DNA of 64,000 nucleotides from Ostreococcus lucimarinus CCE9901 (taxonomy: Eukaryota > Chlorophyta > Mamiellophyceae > Mamiellales > Bathycoccaceae): positions 248,001 through 312,000 of the forward strand of contig NC_009368.1 of NCBI RefSeq assembly GCF_000092065.1, written 5' to 3'. A program made the translations under genes and the position numbers. Positions 49,201 to 56,043 of this stretch are shown here, piece by piece. Under the pieces are notes generated by a model that ran no database searches, had not been told where the DNA came from, and saw only the letters and a program-made list of their open reading frames with translations. Within the stretch, counting starts at the first letter, position 1. Each line of letters opens with the position of its first letter.

Positions 49201-50095
49201 CGAGCGAGGGCATTTCGCAGAAATCAGTGACACGACGATAATCGGTTCTGCAAGTCGATGTAGAAACGACGGCATTGGGTTTCCCGCGTTTTACTTAACG
49301 GCAGAACCGTACCGGCCGGATCAAGGAGTGAAAACGCCATCGCGCTTTGGTGGAACGACGCTAAGAAACATAAGGTTTCGCGATTTCGGCGCATGTGAAA
49401 AGAAAGGCGTTCGTCAAGTTCGTCAAAAGAATTACGCATTGGTGAACGCCATGAACCGTGGGCGATACGCGTGGGTTTACTACGACAACGCGAACCCCGT
49501 GCGATCTTCTGGCTTGAGCTTTAAGGGTGTACCATTCGAAAACAGGTTACTCATGATCCATCCAAGCTGGGGTCGAATAGGCAATGGGAAATGGGGCTGT
49601 GCCCAAATGTACTGCGACGGACATCGCAACACGTTTGTGATGGATGAGGACGGTTCGCTGCTCGGTGATAACGCCGCATTCGGGACCATCTTGCCCGAAA
49701 ACGAGATTGGTTGGTTCAAGAAACTGGCCTATATCGATCCGCTCAGCCGTGACATTCTTGAAGATTTGGTTCCATTCACACACCAGTGGCTGCCCAACGG
49801 TACCAAACTGACGCCCATGCGAGGGAAGCTCTACGACGAGCCAGGCCATCTCAAAATGGGCTGTCGAAAGGAGGCTTCATGGCAGGCGTGGCTCTGTCCC
49901 GAACACAGGCACAGGCAAATAATCCACGAAAGTTTGGACGGCGATCACACGAAGAGGCGCATCTCCCCAACTTCTGTTCTCACAGAGCTACCATCTCAGA
50001 GCAAGCGTTTCATGTCTCTGTACACTGGGCCTGCGAAATACGGAGGAAACTCCTCGACCGAGGGCAATAACATCCAAGCGCTCGATCGAGGCTAG
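40229..50095 (+). CDS. Giant fibrocystin-L (PKHD1L1)-like protein with two G8 domains
   Basis: 3,288 residues, one exon. A later ATG at 40271 is possible. A basic N-terminus precedes a hydrophobic segment near 30-62 (LLFNLMRVFAMSGLVATI), a signal anchor or signal peptide. In order: IPT/TIG-like strand pattern near 224 (IVAVEPAEVRPGELITVYG) and possibly near 397; a PA14-like or beta-sandwich region 560-900; G8 domain 1 about 1493-1610 (FSDPSTWGPRGVPDQNST, then LFIPAGFNLTLDV); parallel beta-helix (PbH1) region to about 2120 (HQSNNRAIAVHGCYRLNIIN, AHSNGHSGLWIDQ); G8 domain 2 about 2432-2550 (WCDSNEVWSPPAFGDDVMI); then a second beta-helix region. This order matches PKHD1L1/CEMIP-type extracellular proteins. 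No C-terminal membrane span is seen. The last codons overlap an amidohydrolase on the other strand. Confidence 0.88.
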   Translation: MRIFPHFPTSRAHAMTSATPKRRRARRFLYAFGGPTLLFNLMRVFAMSGLVATITMSTAAGAAHGGGASMDEGPAQMHYMPDRFRSLAGGGWLTISSRDVHKSLMPMPGMRGGGEGANESAVSGSAMKDEVKIDLAHGDPDGERSCDLVHYKSSSNELVCSPRAVDCCLDGLTAQELASVSDGCPSVRPELNVEVNGQRLTWGSAGRNGRDTLTDESLKVSHGQTPTIVAVEPAEVRPGELITVYGRTCFGDVWKKDEDDGSSLRDDPDALRDLFSVEASAREDPRQEIGLEKSLYKVLIGDLPCEVRDPLTNRYYRSERGDGPYTAHRQTECGPVNGWFQCRVPQDIDSGLHLLHYETYTRGNAVILSEALRWNASDASKGYVLSVVDDKSEDEDPPRVYNITQLSKDESKQRLLVEGASLDAPNIVVELDGERCGGKKVVSRSGIEVECSGSAGASSQYHYGPPAWLREDWVFKDKNNKFVGGKAWSNALHVLKQRGERYNPLADEVMDALSSALATNGIVRGYKIEKVQQYLTSPSVGSPYVEATSGMKAAHAGLIRHRRIRNAVFERVSGVITAKANGRMRVAIANAAGNNMVLRVRHVSDNLNVFKPWLLVSKFCGTRYSRQNIYRYGFSQWFSVRGNEKYYMEFLMNLDPRYLHNFGGFDVKMEFSYDAGNPAGSIGQLTHTTTPHVPKRAHGGDYVVRFSGASKTAIRFAHNATSSRSNFEWKLFSGGKTIEFNTKNWLHAREHVRKVRDALRWANCTALPEDSKMWDADSTHSSHPFDVENRWLMVRDTQTFKEPTTDWNFIWQRRMGGFRGASIDWSTSYCSTHSQKFDLSSLPPGRVITPSSHFDVPASSRATTNKFLNFAYKVTPGTRATLLLRLKYRSGNRDISTTCAVLLTHEQATGNVKNFDHPACVDLRSVFKDDGEWHFISFDWRTALAGGEYAPSYLGEAMFPHKVQVQLDGIGVGAQRFLGKCPNKQRLAEMYVGDEGSELRGYLWLDSVSVTQERYSPQRVETPSAQLGGMQEGVHAITDIEYSVISRSDGSKCKSLSDCDIIVSLRQVKRCIDAQSRGDFNISPMVMSQTSPNPQPATVSCGRHYAANCSTCPWKVSAEGVRGRWMGWKYCNGACEWRWHGRINAGGTCVSKPAPTPPAITVTDRTSSTRGTVTAQITGGTMTQFSTSANSSEVQDALRHVLGAHDGGFVVSPSMDLFDACGVSAHRMRVAHASDLESIQARYKEVVNGVPLGMLPKSSRGRTAENDAGLLNITVNVSGGLAEIVATDESSDFIGMVPLDTRTDLDVRALIRGGDAVLATAVVTDGDTVVPCSVSPDRMSATGFKQVPNGQAFVGDASCHIIVPHEEVASDATVHAPTELNQDGFPSLGESVSQSSPTDQKRRRDVETIRRRSMSNSLKFPGHDTWAKRDLSMSRSDLGRLTVTVVGFGARVHNGAAHRRAANHARKLLKTELVAKDAGQGSLNNTKSKYEFPAGAGRFSDPSTWGPRGVPDQNSTDMLFIPAGFNLTLDVADTYFRVWVIEGHLNFQRGMNITMQAEMIVINGDDAHFSIGSETRPFEDQANIIMHGHWRSLGLPKYGVKCISLTSGRLTFYGQHVTPWMELATTASANANVISVRSKEGKTPDLAGWKPGASIVVTSTSYGDRRCRQNRTDDCQPEERVIESVTPRGNFADITLDRPLKYEHLGESVNVAGSPRGATIERRAEVMLLTRNINVRGTTEHNGYKLVGFGAHTMMMSGQMVLKNVEFGPNVGQAFQLGRYAIHYHTPNEKMFKYGLTASNDPRMQGADQRLSRVEGVSVHQSNNRAIAVHGCYRLNIINNVAYNILGHGMFVEDGVEMWNLFKDNVVSLVHRSFSLLNTDQTPAAFWISNANNFFIGNRVSSSNHHGYWFDPPGGPTGPSSRTLTGPLEIQKLSTRKVPLGQFENNRAHSNGHSGLWIDQINTVLQQGGRLRMYMVGTHVWNNGINGFGMITGVGHLQIVNTFAMGNGIDIMYIKSTGATWAMPTNGWSGNLVYNATLRGDPKRNTQAIGCPHGGWVTFNDILISGYQSRLPPIHHCAVCPGFKGGMEVRFMNMKFVDSDTRRLRGGSTSRPRVFWNGYNSNLLLDVDGTLSGSPGPRWAHSVKGASDDPRNRPTGHFPPEHCTLNDHIGGVVCDANTVSLREVQWRRIKPMTLIPMAMQTAPDQNAGQVNFYHYDHIERRFNWRTTLVMVKSPNAKPYIHNFTFKFKTWQIDDPDAWYMEVRELQPNEWAIMRFPTLRNPWRWNLNSRIPTVTLNNYNQSDYSFNESKAITTTSNEWLSWKNHKFGDHTYLPVVETRDVNVKPDPGLLDIMISGKREQGWTQSYALGANYDGAREDMPVCTTSCGSSAKSTCGMKRYNCRPGDKKRCLPMEKPANCFDNRPIPEVDPEPKTFSWCDSNEVWSPPAFGDDVMIKAGWTVILDETCLVTNITRHVDLYGSLLLRDPGAGKTIKFRAQTIHVAAGIGYLEAGDQDDPISNGDVRIELYGNRFSNARMGYGMETKYIAVLGHLSLVGKASVEQTWSTLRSDAPAGSSTIETTACGGWNTGDTLMIGGAMHNWTGIKHAWFLSAERCDISSIAVASEGCVIRCTSSFNYTHSGPAQKHEVSFGGMPVTLMHRRSPGGRVQVVGMEDKNKALAEQHYGAVITILKPKKKGYDAKLAKRFKIELKTPERMQAATESMKHDPPPECHRRQGSAVIVNVNFAHCGQRHSSRACVSFAAGIGAEYRATFAETTSMALVANNTFADAYNFAVSAAGDGIIIENNAIAQTYHGGFEVSGANNTMSNNAAVRLFDDVSDYFHDIGSVGFKLSGSGKWYTNVVASVQYTGFKIPGYPCEMMTPDVEDEGLDVRAVTTVPAEPTMRDLRAYGGMVGVNLRGGRTRMVTREPVEAYAPLECRQWSDFEIRSMVWYGVTTFGQGKTSIVLKNFNIWDTGLGFALWMVNGGSAAGSSSERGHFAEISDTTIIGSASRCRNDGIGFPAFYLTAEPYRPDQGVKTPSRFGGTTLRNIRFRDFGACEKKGVRQVRQKNYALVNAMNRGRYAWVYYDNANPVRSSGLSFKGVPFENRLLMIHPSWGRIGNGKWGCAQMYCDGHRNTFVMDEDGSLLGDNAAFGTILPENEIGWFKKLAYIDPLSRDILEDLVPFTHQWLPNGTKLTPMRGKLYDEPGHLKMGCRKEASWQAWLCPEHRHRQIIHESLDGDHTKRRISPTSVLTELPSQSKRFMSLYTGPAKYGGNSSTEGNNIQALDRG
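43563..43601 (+). repeat. 13-base tandem triplication inside the coding sequence
   Basis: GTCCGTGGAAGGT occurs three times (middle copy with C for T). As 13 is not divisible by three, the copies are read in three successive frames: PWKV, SAEGV, RGRW. Confidence 0.9.
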
Positions 50096-51349
50096 GAGCT
50101 CGAGCGCTTGTTCCACCGCGGCGTCTCCGATGGCGTGCACGGCGATCTGAAGACCCGCTGCGTCCGCGAGAGTGGCTTGCTTGCGCAAAATTTTCTCTCT
50201 TTTACCTCTGGGGTACATCAAATGTCCAGACGTCGACCCGTCGTCTAGATACGGCGCCATCATCGCCGCGGTTCGCCCGCCCAAGCTACCGTCGAGAAAC
50301 GCCTTGACGCCGCCCAATCGAACCCGAGAAGCCGCGGTCTCATTCTCTCGCGTCCAACCACTGTTCCACGCGACGTGGGATTGAACGCTTGCCCAGTCCC
50401 CGAGTGGCATGTACGACGTGATGCGAATCGGAAGGTCGCCGACCGCGTCCCATCGCTCGAGCGTCTCAAAATCTTCCCAGAGCTGCGCGTATCCATCCGC
50501 GCCCGCCACCAAGCTCTCGATGTCCCCGAAATCACCCACGGTCGTGATTCCTTTACTGAGTAAGTACTCAAACGCCCGTTTAAACGCTTCATCGCGCTCG
50601 CTCCGCGACCGCTTCGGCACCGCGTTCGACATCGCCGCCGTGGCCAACTCCTTTAGAATCCCAGTCGGCGCCCCCTCGTCGTCCAACTCCACGATCCCAC
50701 CCGCGATCACCGTCTTCGCGCCCGTGATCTTCGCGATTTCCAACGCCGCCTCGCTCGCGAATCCGACGTGTCCGCACGTCCGCGTGACCCACACCTTCGC
50801 TCCGACGAATCGTTCGTCGCCGCGCGTCCACGCGTTCGACGGCGTCTCGCCGCCCCACGACGTCTCGTCCCAACCGTGTCCCAGCACCCATTTTTCCTTC
50901 CCAGCGTCGATCGCTCGCGCGAGGGTCTCTATGAACTCTTCTTTGGACCGCACGCCTCGCAGATCGAGCGCGTCGAGCGCGAATCCGCCCGTGACGACGT
51001 GCGCGTGCGCGTCGACGAAGCCGCTTCGCAGCGCGCGCCCGCCGCAGTCCAACACGACGCCGAATCTCGTCGACGGAACGTCTTCGACGGCGATGATTCG
51101 CCCGTGTCGGGATACCGTGATGTCTTTGATCGCGCCCGCGTCGCCGACGGCGCAGTTCGCGAACGTGGTGACGTCGGCGTCGCGTTCGGCGTCGGTCGAG
51201 TGATGACGCGCGCGAGCTGGACCGGTGGTTTTAGCGCCGTAGCCGAGCGGGCAGGCGGAGAATCGAGCCTCGAACGCGGGCCAGGCGATCGCGAGGAGTG
51301 CGCTCGCGATTGCGAGGGCGAACGCGACGTCGCGGGGGGTCCATCGCAT
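49988..51349 (-). CDS. YtcJ/LAF3-like amidohydrolase, C-terminally truncated
   Basis: 453 residues. An N-terminal hydrophobic segment (DVAFALAIASALLAIAWPAF) anchors or targets it. The amidohydrolase metal motif HxH is present (GFVDAHAHVVTGG), then the YtcJ-like blocks WVLGHGWDETSWGG, KAFLDGSLGGRTAAM and the metal His motif AVHAIGDAA. In family members another 150-200 residues follow, with a RxxIEH block and the last Asp ligand. Here homology stops soon after HAIGD and the last about 35 residues are antisense to the end of the giant gene. The gene has lost its C-terminus at about 50095, so it is probably inactive or newly remodelled. It lies in tandem with the NAD kinase gene upstream of it. 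Confidence 0.75.
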   Translation of the reverse strand: MRWTPRDVAFALAIASALLAIAWPAFEARFSACPLGYGAKTTGPARARHHSTDAERDADVTTFANCAVGDAGAIKDITVSRHGRIIAVEDVPSTRFGVVLDCGGRALRSGFVDAHAHVVTGGFALDALDLRGVRSKEEFIETLARAIDAGKEKWVLGHGWDETSWGGETPSNAWTRGDERFVGAKVWVTRTCGHVGFASEAALEIAKITGAKTVIAGGIVELDDEGAPTGILKELATAAMSNAVPKRSRSERDEAFKRAFEYLLSKGITTVGDFGDIESLVAGADGYAQLWEDFETLERWDAVGDLPIRITSYMPLGDWASVQSHVAWNSGWTRENETAASRVRLGGVKAFLDGSLGGRTAAMMAPYLDDGSTSGHLMYPRGKREKILRKQATLADAAGLQIAVHAIGDAAVEQALELLASIERLDVIALGRGVSSVFRRPSVQRHETLALRW

Positions 51350-51479
51350 GGCGCGGGAGCGCGCGCGAGGCGGACGCTGACGCGAGGAGCGGCGAGCGGG
51401 CGCGTGGCGGCGGCGGCGGTATGATTACATGAATGCCTGCGTGCTGGACGATCGGTGGTCGTCGTGAACGCGAGACGCT

Positions 51480-53918
51480 CTATTTGTTGTTGCTTTCGGC
51501 TTCGGAAATTTTTCTGAGAGCCTCCTTTTGAGACGCGTCGAACGCGTGCTGCATGTCTCGCTCGTTCCAACGCAAACATCTTCGAAGCGAATTGATGAAA
51601 TCGCCCGTTTGATCGGCGTAGTTGATGGTGGGAATCGGGTATTGGCTCATGCGGACGAACACGGAATCCCCGCTCTCGAGCTCGCAGCGATCGCGGCCGT
51701 CGAAGGAGACCCAGGCGGAACATCGAGCGTCTTGCGCAACGCGTAGCTCGATTTCGACGCTGTCGGGGAAAATGACGGGTCGGAAAGACAGCGTGTGTGG
51801 GCAAATCGGAGTCATCAAGATTGCTGGAACGTTCGGGTGCACCATCGAACCTCCAGCGGACACGCTGTAAGCAGTGGAACCGGTGGCGGTGGCGACAATG
51901 ACGCCGTCGGCTTGAATAGTCGTGATGAGTTCTCCGCGATCGTACGCCTCAATTTGAGATAAATACGGACTTGGACCTCGATCAACGAGCAACTCATTCA
52001 AGACGGTGATCTTTTTCGTGAATTCGCCCGTTCCACCGCTTCCGATCTTGTCCTTTGCCTTGACCAGTGTACACTCGAGACGCATGCGAAGCGTAATCGG
52101 CACGCCTCCTTGGATGTTCACCACGGGCTTCCCTCGTCCGATGGATTGAAGCAAGCTCGAAGCCATTTCGTCCGATGGGTGGCTTGTCAAAAACCCGAGC
52201 GAGCCGAAATGGAACCCGAGAAGCGGCGGCACTGGCCCTTGGAATAACTTGCTCGCGTGCAGGATGACGCCGTCACCGCCCAAACACACGATGATATCAG
52301 TTGTACCCCAGTCCTCTTGAGGGATGATGCCGTCCACTTTGCGCAGTTTTTCGGCATTTTTTAAAACTACCGCTCTGTGCAGGGTGTCTTCGAGGATGTC
52401 TGCGTTCGCCAATTCATCCATGACGTCTTCGTCGAGGACGACGGTGATCCCCATCGTCATCATCGCGTGCGCGATCTCTATGAGTTCTGGCAGCAGGCCA
52501 AAGCCAATCTTCTTCAGTAAGAAAACACGCCGCGGTTGTTGACGCCATACCAATATCAATTGTTGCGTGCTCGGGTGAGATATCTTCAGTTCCCGGTTCT
52601 CGACGAGCTCGCGCGTGCACGAGAAACCGTCGGTTCGAATTATGTACATATCCGGAGCGTCCGTCAGAGAGCTGTGTTCGCCAACGACAATTTCTTCCCC
52701 GTTTGCAGTACTATCGAATTCATGATCCGCGATAAACTTTTCTCCGTTGAATGTCTTGTTATTCAACTTCGCGGCGTACTCGCGAACAAACGCCTCCTGT
52801 GCGATCGATCCGAAGTCGCACACGAGCGATTCAGCCGAGAGCGCCTCGTCGACGTCCATTCCTTGGTGCACACGCCAGCACGCGACGAGTGATCCGGTCC
52901 GTCCAATTCCAGCTTTACAGTGCACCAGGATCGGTCGCATCTTGTCATCGTTTACAGTCTCGATGAATCGTTTCACATCCTCCTCCGTCGGCGGCTCCAT
53001 GTCGGGAATCGGTATGTGTACGATGTTGAGCGCGCTCGCGCCGAACGTCCCTTGGCCCGAGCCTCCCCCGAACGCTTGTAGCCACTGGTTATCTCTATCG
53101 CTCCCGCGCAAATCGATGACAGTTTTGAAGTTGTTGCGAACCAGCCAAGCTCGACCTTCCGCGGTGGGCTGCCCTCCTCGATAATACGCCGCAGCGCTCT
53201 CGTCGCCAACTTCGGTGACGATTTGCAAGTTTGGGATCGCCGTTCCGCTCGGCGCGTTCGGCGCGCGTAATCGCGGATGCACCAAGTCCAGCGACGCGCT
53301 TCGAAGCGCCTCGAAGCGATGCCGCACCGTTACCGAGCATCCGCCGATCTCTTCGCACGACTGTTCCAGTATCACTCGCAACTCCCACAGCGCCGTGCGA
53401 AGACGCGACAACTCCTTACTTCGCAAGTTGTTACTGAACCTCCCGGCGACTTCCGCGGCGGACGCGTACACGACCATCCTCCCCAACGCCTCCGTCACCT
53501 CTCCCGAGCATGAAGCGAGCGTGTTATTCGAAAAGTCCACCTCGCACTCCGCCGATAAGACGTCGGCGAACGACGCCAGCACCGCGCGTTCTAATTGCGC
53601 CGCCAACTGCGGCAACGGGACGTAACTCTGATCCGAGGTCGAAGGAAACTCCACGACATCTCCCTTTTCCTGTTTCTTCGCCCCGGTATCGACCGACGGG
53701 AACATTTCAGACTCTGAAATCGCGCGTCGCTCGCCGCCGCCTCGACCTCGCGACGCGTCCCGCGCGTTCGGGCGCGCACCTCCGAAGGCCGAGCGCCGTC
53801 CGGGCAAATGCGCGCGCCGCGCCGTCACTGTGCATACATTAGACCGTTCACGCGCGAGTTTCGTCGTCGACGACGCGCTGACGCGCGATGCCGCGGCGAT
53901 CATCGTCCCGCTCGCCAT
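51480..53918 (-). CDS. NADK2: Chloroplast NAD kinase, NADK2 type, with phosphatase-like domain
   Basis: 812 residues. The Ser/Ala/Arg-rich N-terminus (MASGTMIAAASRVSASS) is a transit peptide. A helical region follows, then a dual-specificity phosphatase-like domain with VIDLRG and the Cx5R loop VHCKAGIGRTGS near residue 331. The NAD kinase domain has the GGDG motif near 544 (VCLGGDGVILHASKLF), FGSLGFLTSHP, and the second motif ADGVIVATATGSTAYSVSAG. NADK2 makes NADP+ in the stroma for photosynthesis. The same phosphatase-kinase arrangement occurs in plant NADK2, which is about 985 residues and has a calmodulin-binding N-terminal part; this copy is shorter there. The Cys is retained in the phosphatase loop. 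Confidence 0.94.
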   Translation of the reverse strand: MASGTMIAAASRVSASSTTKLARERSNVCTVTARRAHLPGRRSAFGGARPNARDASRGRGGGERRAISESEMFPSVDTGAKKQEKGDVVEFPSTSDQSYVPLPQLAAQLERAVLASFADVLSAECEVDFSNNTLASCSGEVTEALGRMVVYASAAEVAGRFSNNLRSKELSRLRTALWELRVILEQSCEEIGGCSVTVRHRFEALRSASLDLVHPRLRAPNAPSGTAIPNLQIVTEVGDESAAAYYRGGQPTAEGRAWLVRNNFKTVIDLRGSDRDNQWLQAFGGGSGQGTFGASALNIVHIPIPDMEPPTEEDVKRFIETVNDDKMRPILVHCKAGIGRTGSLVACWRVHQGMDVDEALSAESLVCDFGSIAQEAFVREYAAKLNNKTFNGEKFIADHEFDSTANGEEIVVGEHSSLTDAPDMYIIRTDGFSCTRELVENRELKISHPSTQQLILVWRQQPRRVFLLKKIGFGLLPELIEIAHAMMTMGITVVLDEDVMDELANADILEDTLHRAVVLKNAEKLRKVDGIIPQEDWGTTDIIVCLGGDGVILHASKLFQGPVPPLLGFHFGSLGFLTSHPSDEMASSLLQSIGRGKPVVNIQGGVPITLRMRLECTLVKAKDKIGSGGTGEFTKKITVLNELLVDRGPSPYLSQIEAYDRGELITTIQADGVIVATATGSTAYSVSAGGSMVHPNVPAILMTPICPHTLSFRPVIFPDSVEIELRVAQDARCSAWVSFDGRDRCELESGDSVFVRMSQYPIPTINYADQTGDFINSLRRCLRWNERDMQHAFDASQKEALRKISEAESNNK

Positions 53919-54608
53919 CCCTCGTCACCGGGCGCCGCACACGATTCCCGCGCGCTCGCGCGTCCGCGGGACTCGCGAGACCTCGCGACGGGCGCGAACG
54001 ATGCTCTCGCGCTCGTTCCACGCGCTCTTCCGGCGATCGCGGCGTGCGCGTGCGTCGACGCGCGCGCGTGTGCGCCCGGGCGCGACGCGACGGCGAAGCG
54101 CGAAAACGCCCTCGCGCGCGTCGCGACGCCCAGCTTCGCGAAACCGAAACGTCCGAACCTTTAAGCGCCGTCATCGCAATCTACTCGAAGCACGATCAGT
54201 GTCGCGAACCACACCATCGATCGAACGCGCGACGAGCACCGCTTCGCGAAACATGAAACCGATCGACCCACCGTCAGGTTCACGAACCTGCAAGCCCCGA
54301 ACCCGCGCGCGGGTTCGATTCGACATCAACGAACCTCGCGCGGTTCAGCGAACCTTCGATCGGGTGACAAAAATAGCATCCCGAATGATGCGCGCCATCG
54401 TGGATCGCGGAATGGATGTCCGATCGAAAAAATACGACCGCGATCCCACGGATGCGTGGGTGTGCGAACATCGATATCGATATCATCGATGACCGGGGTT
54501 TCGATCGTTTCGTCGCCCCGTCCGCGATCGCGCGCGCGGGCCCGGTCGCGCGCGCGATTGCGATTACAAGGGGCCTCCCGACGCGTCGCATCGCGACGCG
54601 CGCACGCC
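53919..54608. other. GC-rich divergent promoter region, no gene seen
   Basis: About 690 bases between the NAD kinase and CSP41 starts. It holds short palindromes (CAGGTTCACGAACCTG near 54275, CGAACCCGCGCGCGGGTTCG near 54297) and repeated GAACCT and ATCGAT motifs. A 220-residue Arg/Ser-rich frame here has no domain-like sequence. Both flanking genes serve the plastid, so shared control through these motifs is possible. Confidence 0.45.
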
Positions 54609-55959
54609 ATGGCCCTCTCTCTCGCGCAGGTCGCGCCCGCGGCGCAGGTGCGTCGCGTCTCGCACCGTCGCGCGCGTCGCGCGCGTCTCTCGGCGTCGCG
54701 AACGCGCGCGCGTCGTCGCGAACGGCGGCATCGCTCGGCATCGGATAGGATGGCCATCGGCGCGTCGTCGCGGGTCGACGCGCGACCGGGACGCGACGAC
54801 GCGCGACGTCGACGGAGGGCGAGAGAAAAATCGACGACCGCGGACGCGCGGGTGACTGACGAGAGGTTTCGCGGCGCAGTTTTCTTCGCGTAAGCGCGTC
54901 TGCGGCGCGCCGGCGGCGGCGTCCCGGACGCGCGTCGTCGTCCCGCGGGCTCGAGCGGTCGCGGCGCGCGCGAGCGGAGAGAAGAAGTCGGTGTTGATCG
55001 TGAACACGAATGGTGGCGGACACGCGAACATCGGGTTCTGGCTGGCGAAGACGCTGGCGGGGGCTGGGCACGACGTGACGATGAACGTCGTCGGCGCCGA
55101 GGACGATAAGAAGATGGCCAAGACTCCGTTCTCGTTGTTCGATGAGATTCGAGGGATGGGTGTGAAGACGGTGTGGGCGAACCCCGATGAAGTGGCGTCC
55201 AAGCATGCCGGGGCGAAGTTCGACGTGGTCGTCGATAACAACGGTAAGGACATGGACACCGTTGGTCCGGTGGCGGATTTCGCCGTCGCCGCGGGGGCGT
55301 CGCAGTTCTTGTTCGTCTCGAGCGCGGGTATCTACAAGCCCACGCCGTGCCCGCCGCACGTCGAGGGCGATGCCGTGAAGGAGACGAGCGGCCACGCCGT
55401 CGTCGAGGCGCACTTGAAGACGTTGCCGTTGAAGATGAGCTCTTTCCGCCCGCAATACTTGACGGGATACGGATCGAACAAGGACTGCGAGGAGTGGTTC
55501 TTCGATCGCGCCGTGCGCGGCCGACCGATCTTGGTCCCGGGCTCGGGTGATCAGCTCTCGTCGGTGACGCACGCCGAAGATTTGGCCACCATGATCGCCG
55601 CCGCCGTCGGCAACGACGCCGCCGCTGGGGAAATCTTCAACTGCGTGACGACGAAAGCCGTCACGCTGAACGGCATGGCGGAACTTTGCGCCAAGGCTGC
55701 GGGCGTCGAACCGAACGTGATCAACTACGACCCGAAGGATGTCCCGGATGTCGAAGTTAAGAAGGCGTTCCCGTTCCGCCCGATCCACTTCTACAGCTCC
55801 AGCGCCAAGGCGCAAGCCGTGCTCGGCTGGTCGCCCAAGCACCCGGATTTGGCCGCCGAGCTCAAGGAACGCTTCGCGTACTACAAGTCCATCGGACGCG
55901 ATAAGAAGGAGATGTCGTTCGAAACCGACGACAAAATTCTCGCCGCGATCGGCAAGTAA
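54609..55959 (+). CDS. CSP41: CSP41-like chloroplast stem-loop RNA-binding protein, two exons
   Basis: Modelled as exons 54609-54647 and 54880-55959, 372 residues. Exon 1 encodes MALSLAQVAPAAQ and exon 2 continues FSSRKRVCGAPAAASRTR, giving a full transit peptide before VLIVNTNGGGHANIGFWL. No in-frame ATG exists close upstream of the domain within exon 2 (a TGA lies at 54853), so splicing is needed. The mature protein is an atypical SDR/epimerase fold: GGGHANIG nucleotide-loop motif, SSAGIYKPTPCPPHVEGD, FRPQYLTGYGSNKDCEEWF and HAEDLATMI. CSP41 proteins bind and cleave plastid RNA stem-loops and stabilise plastid rRNA and mRNA. I cannot decide between CSP41a and CSP41b. Confidence 0.9.
54648..54879 (+). 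other. Predicted spliceosomal intron (CSP41 gene)
   Basis: Starts GTGCGTCGCG after codon CAG, has CTGAC at 54856-54860 about 20 bases before the acceptor, and ends GCGGCGCAG. It is 232 bases, phase 0, and falls inside the transit peptide. Confidence 0.8.
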
Positions 55960-56043
55960 ATAGCGAGCTTGATTTTATATTAAACGAACATATTGAACGT
56001 GCAACGCGAGCTAAAACGTACAGTACACGGATCGGCGACGTCG

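Noticed and set aside
54295-54325. B-box-like GGGTTCGATTCG suggesting a tRNA
   Set aside because: No T-stem of five pairs, no acceptor or D arm on either side or in permuted order.
53830-54492. 220-residue plus-strand frame in the NADK2-CSP41 gap
   Set aside because: Arg/Ser/Thr-biased, no globular segment, lies in a promoter-like region.
54280-55842. 520-residue minus-strand frame
   Set aside because: Shadow of the CSP41 coding sequence; His/Arg-rich with no recognisable family.
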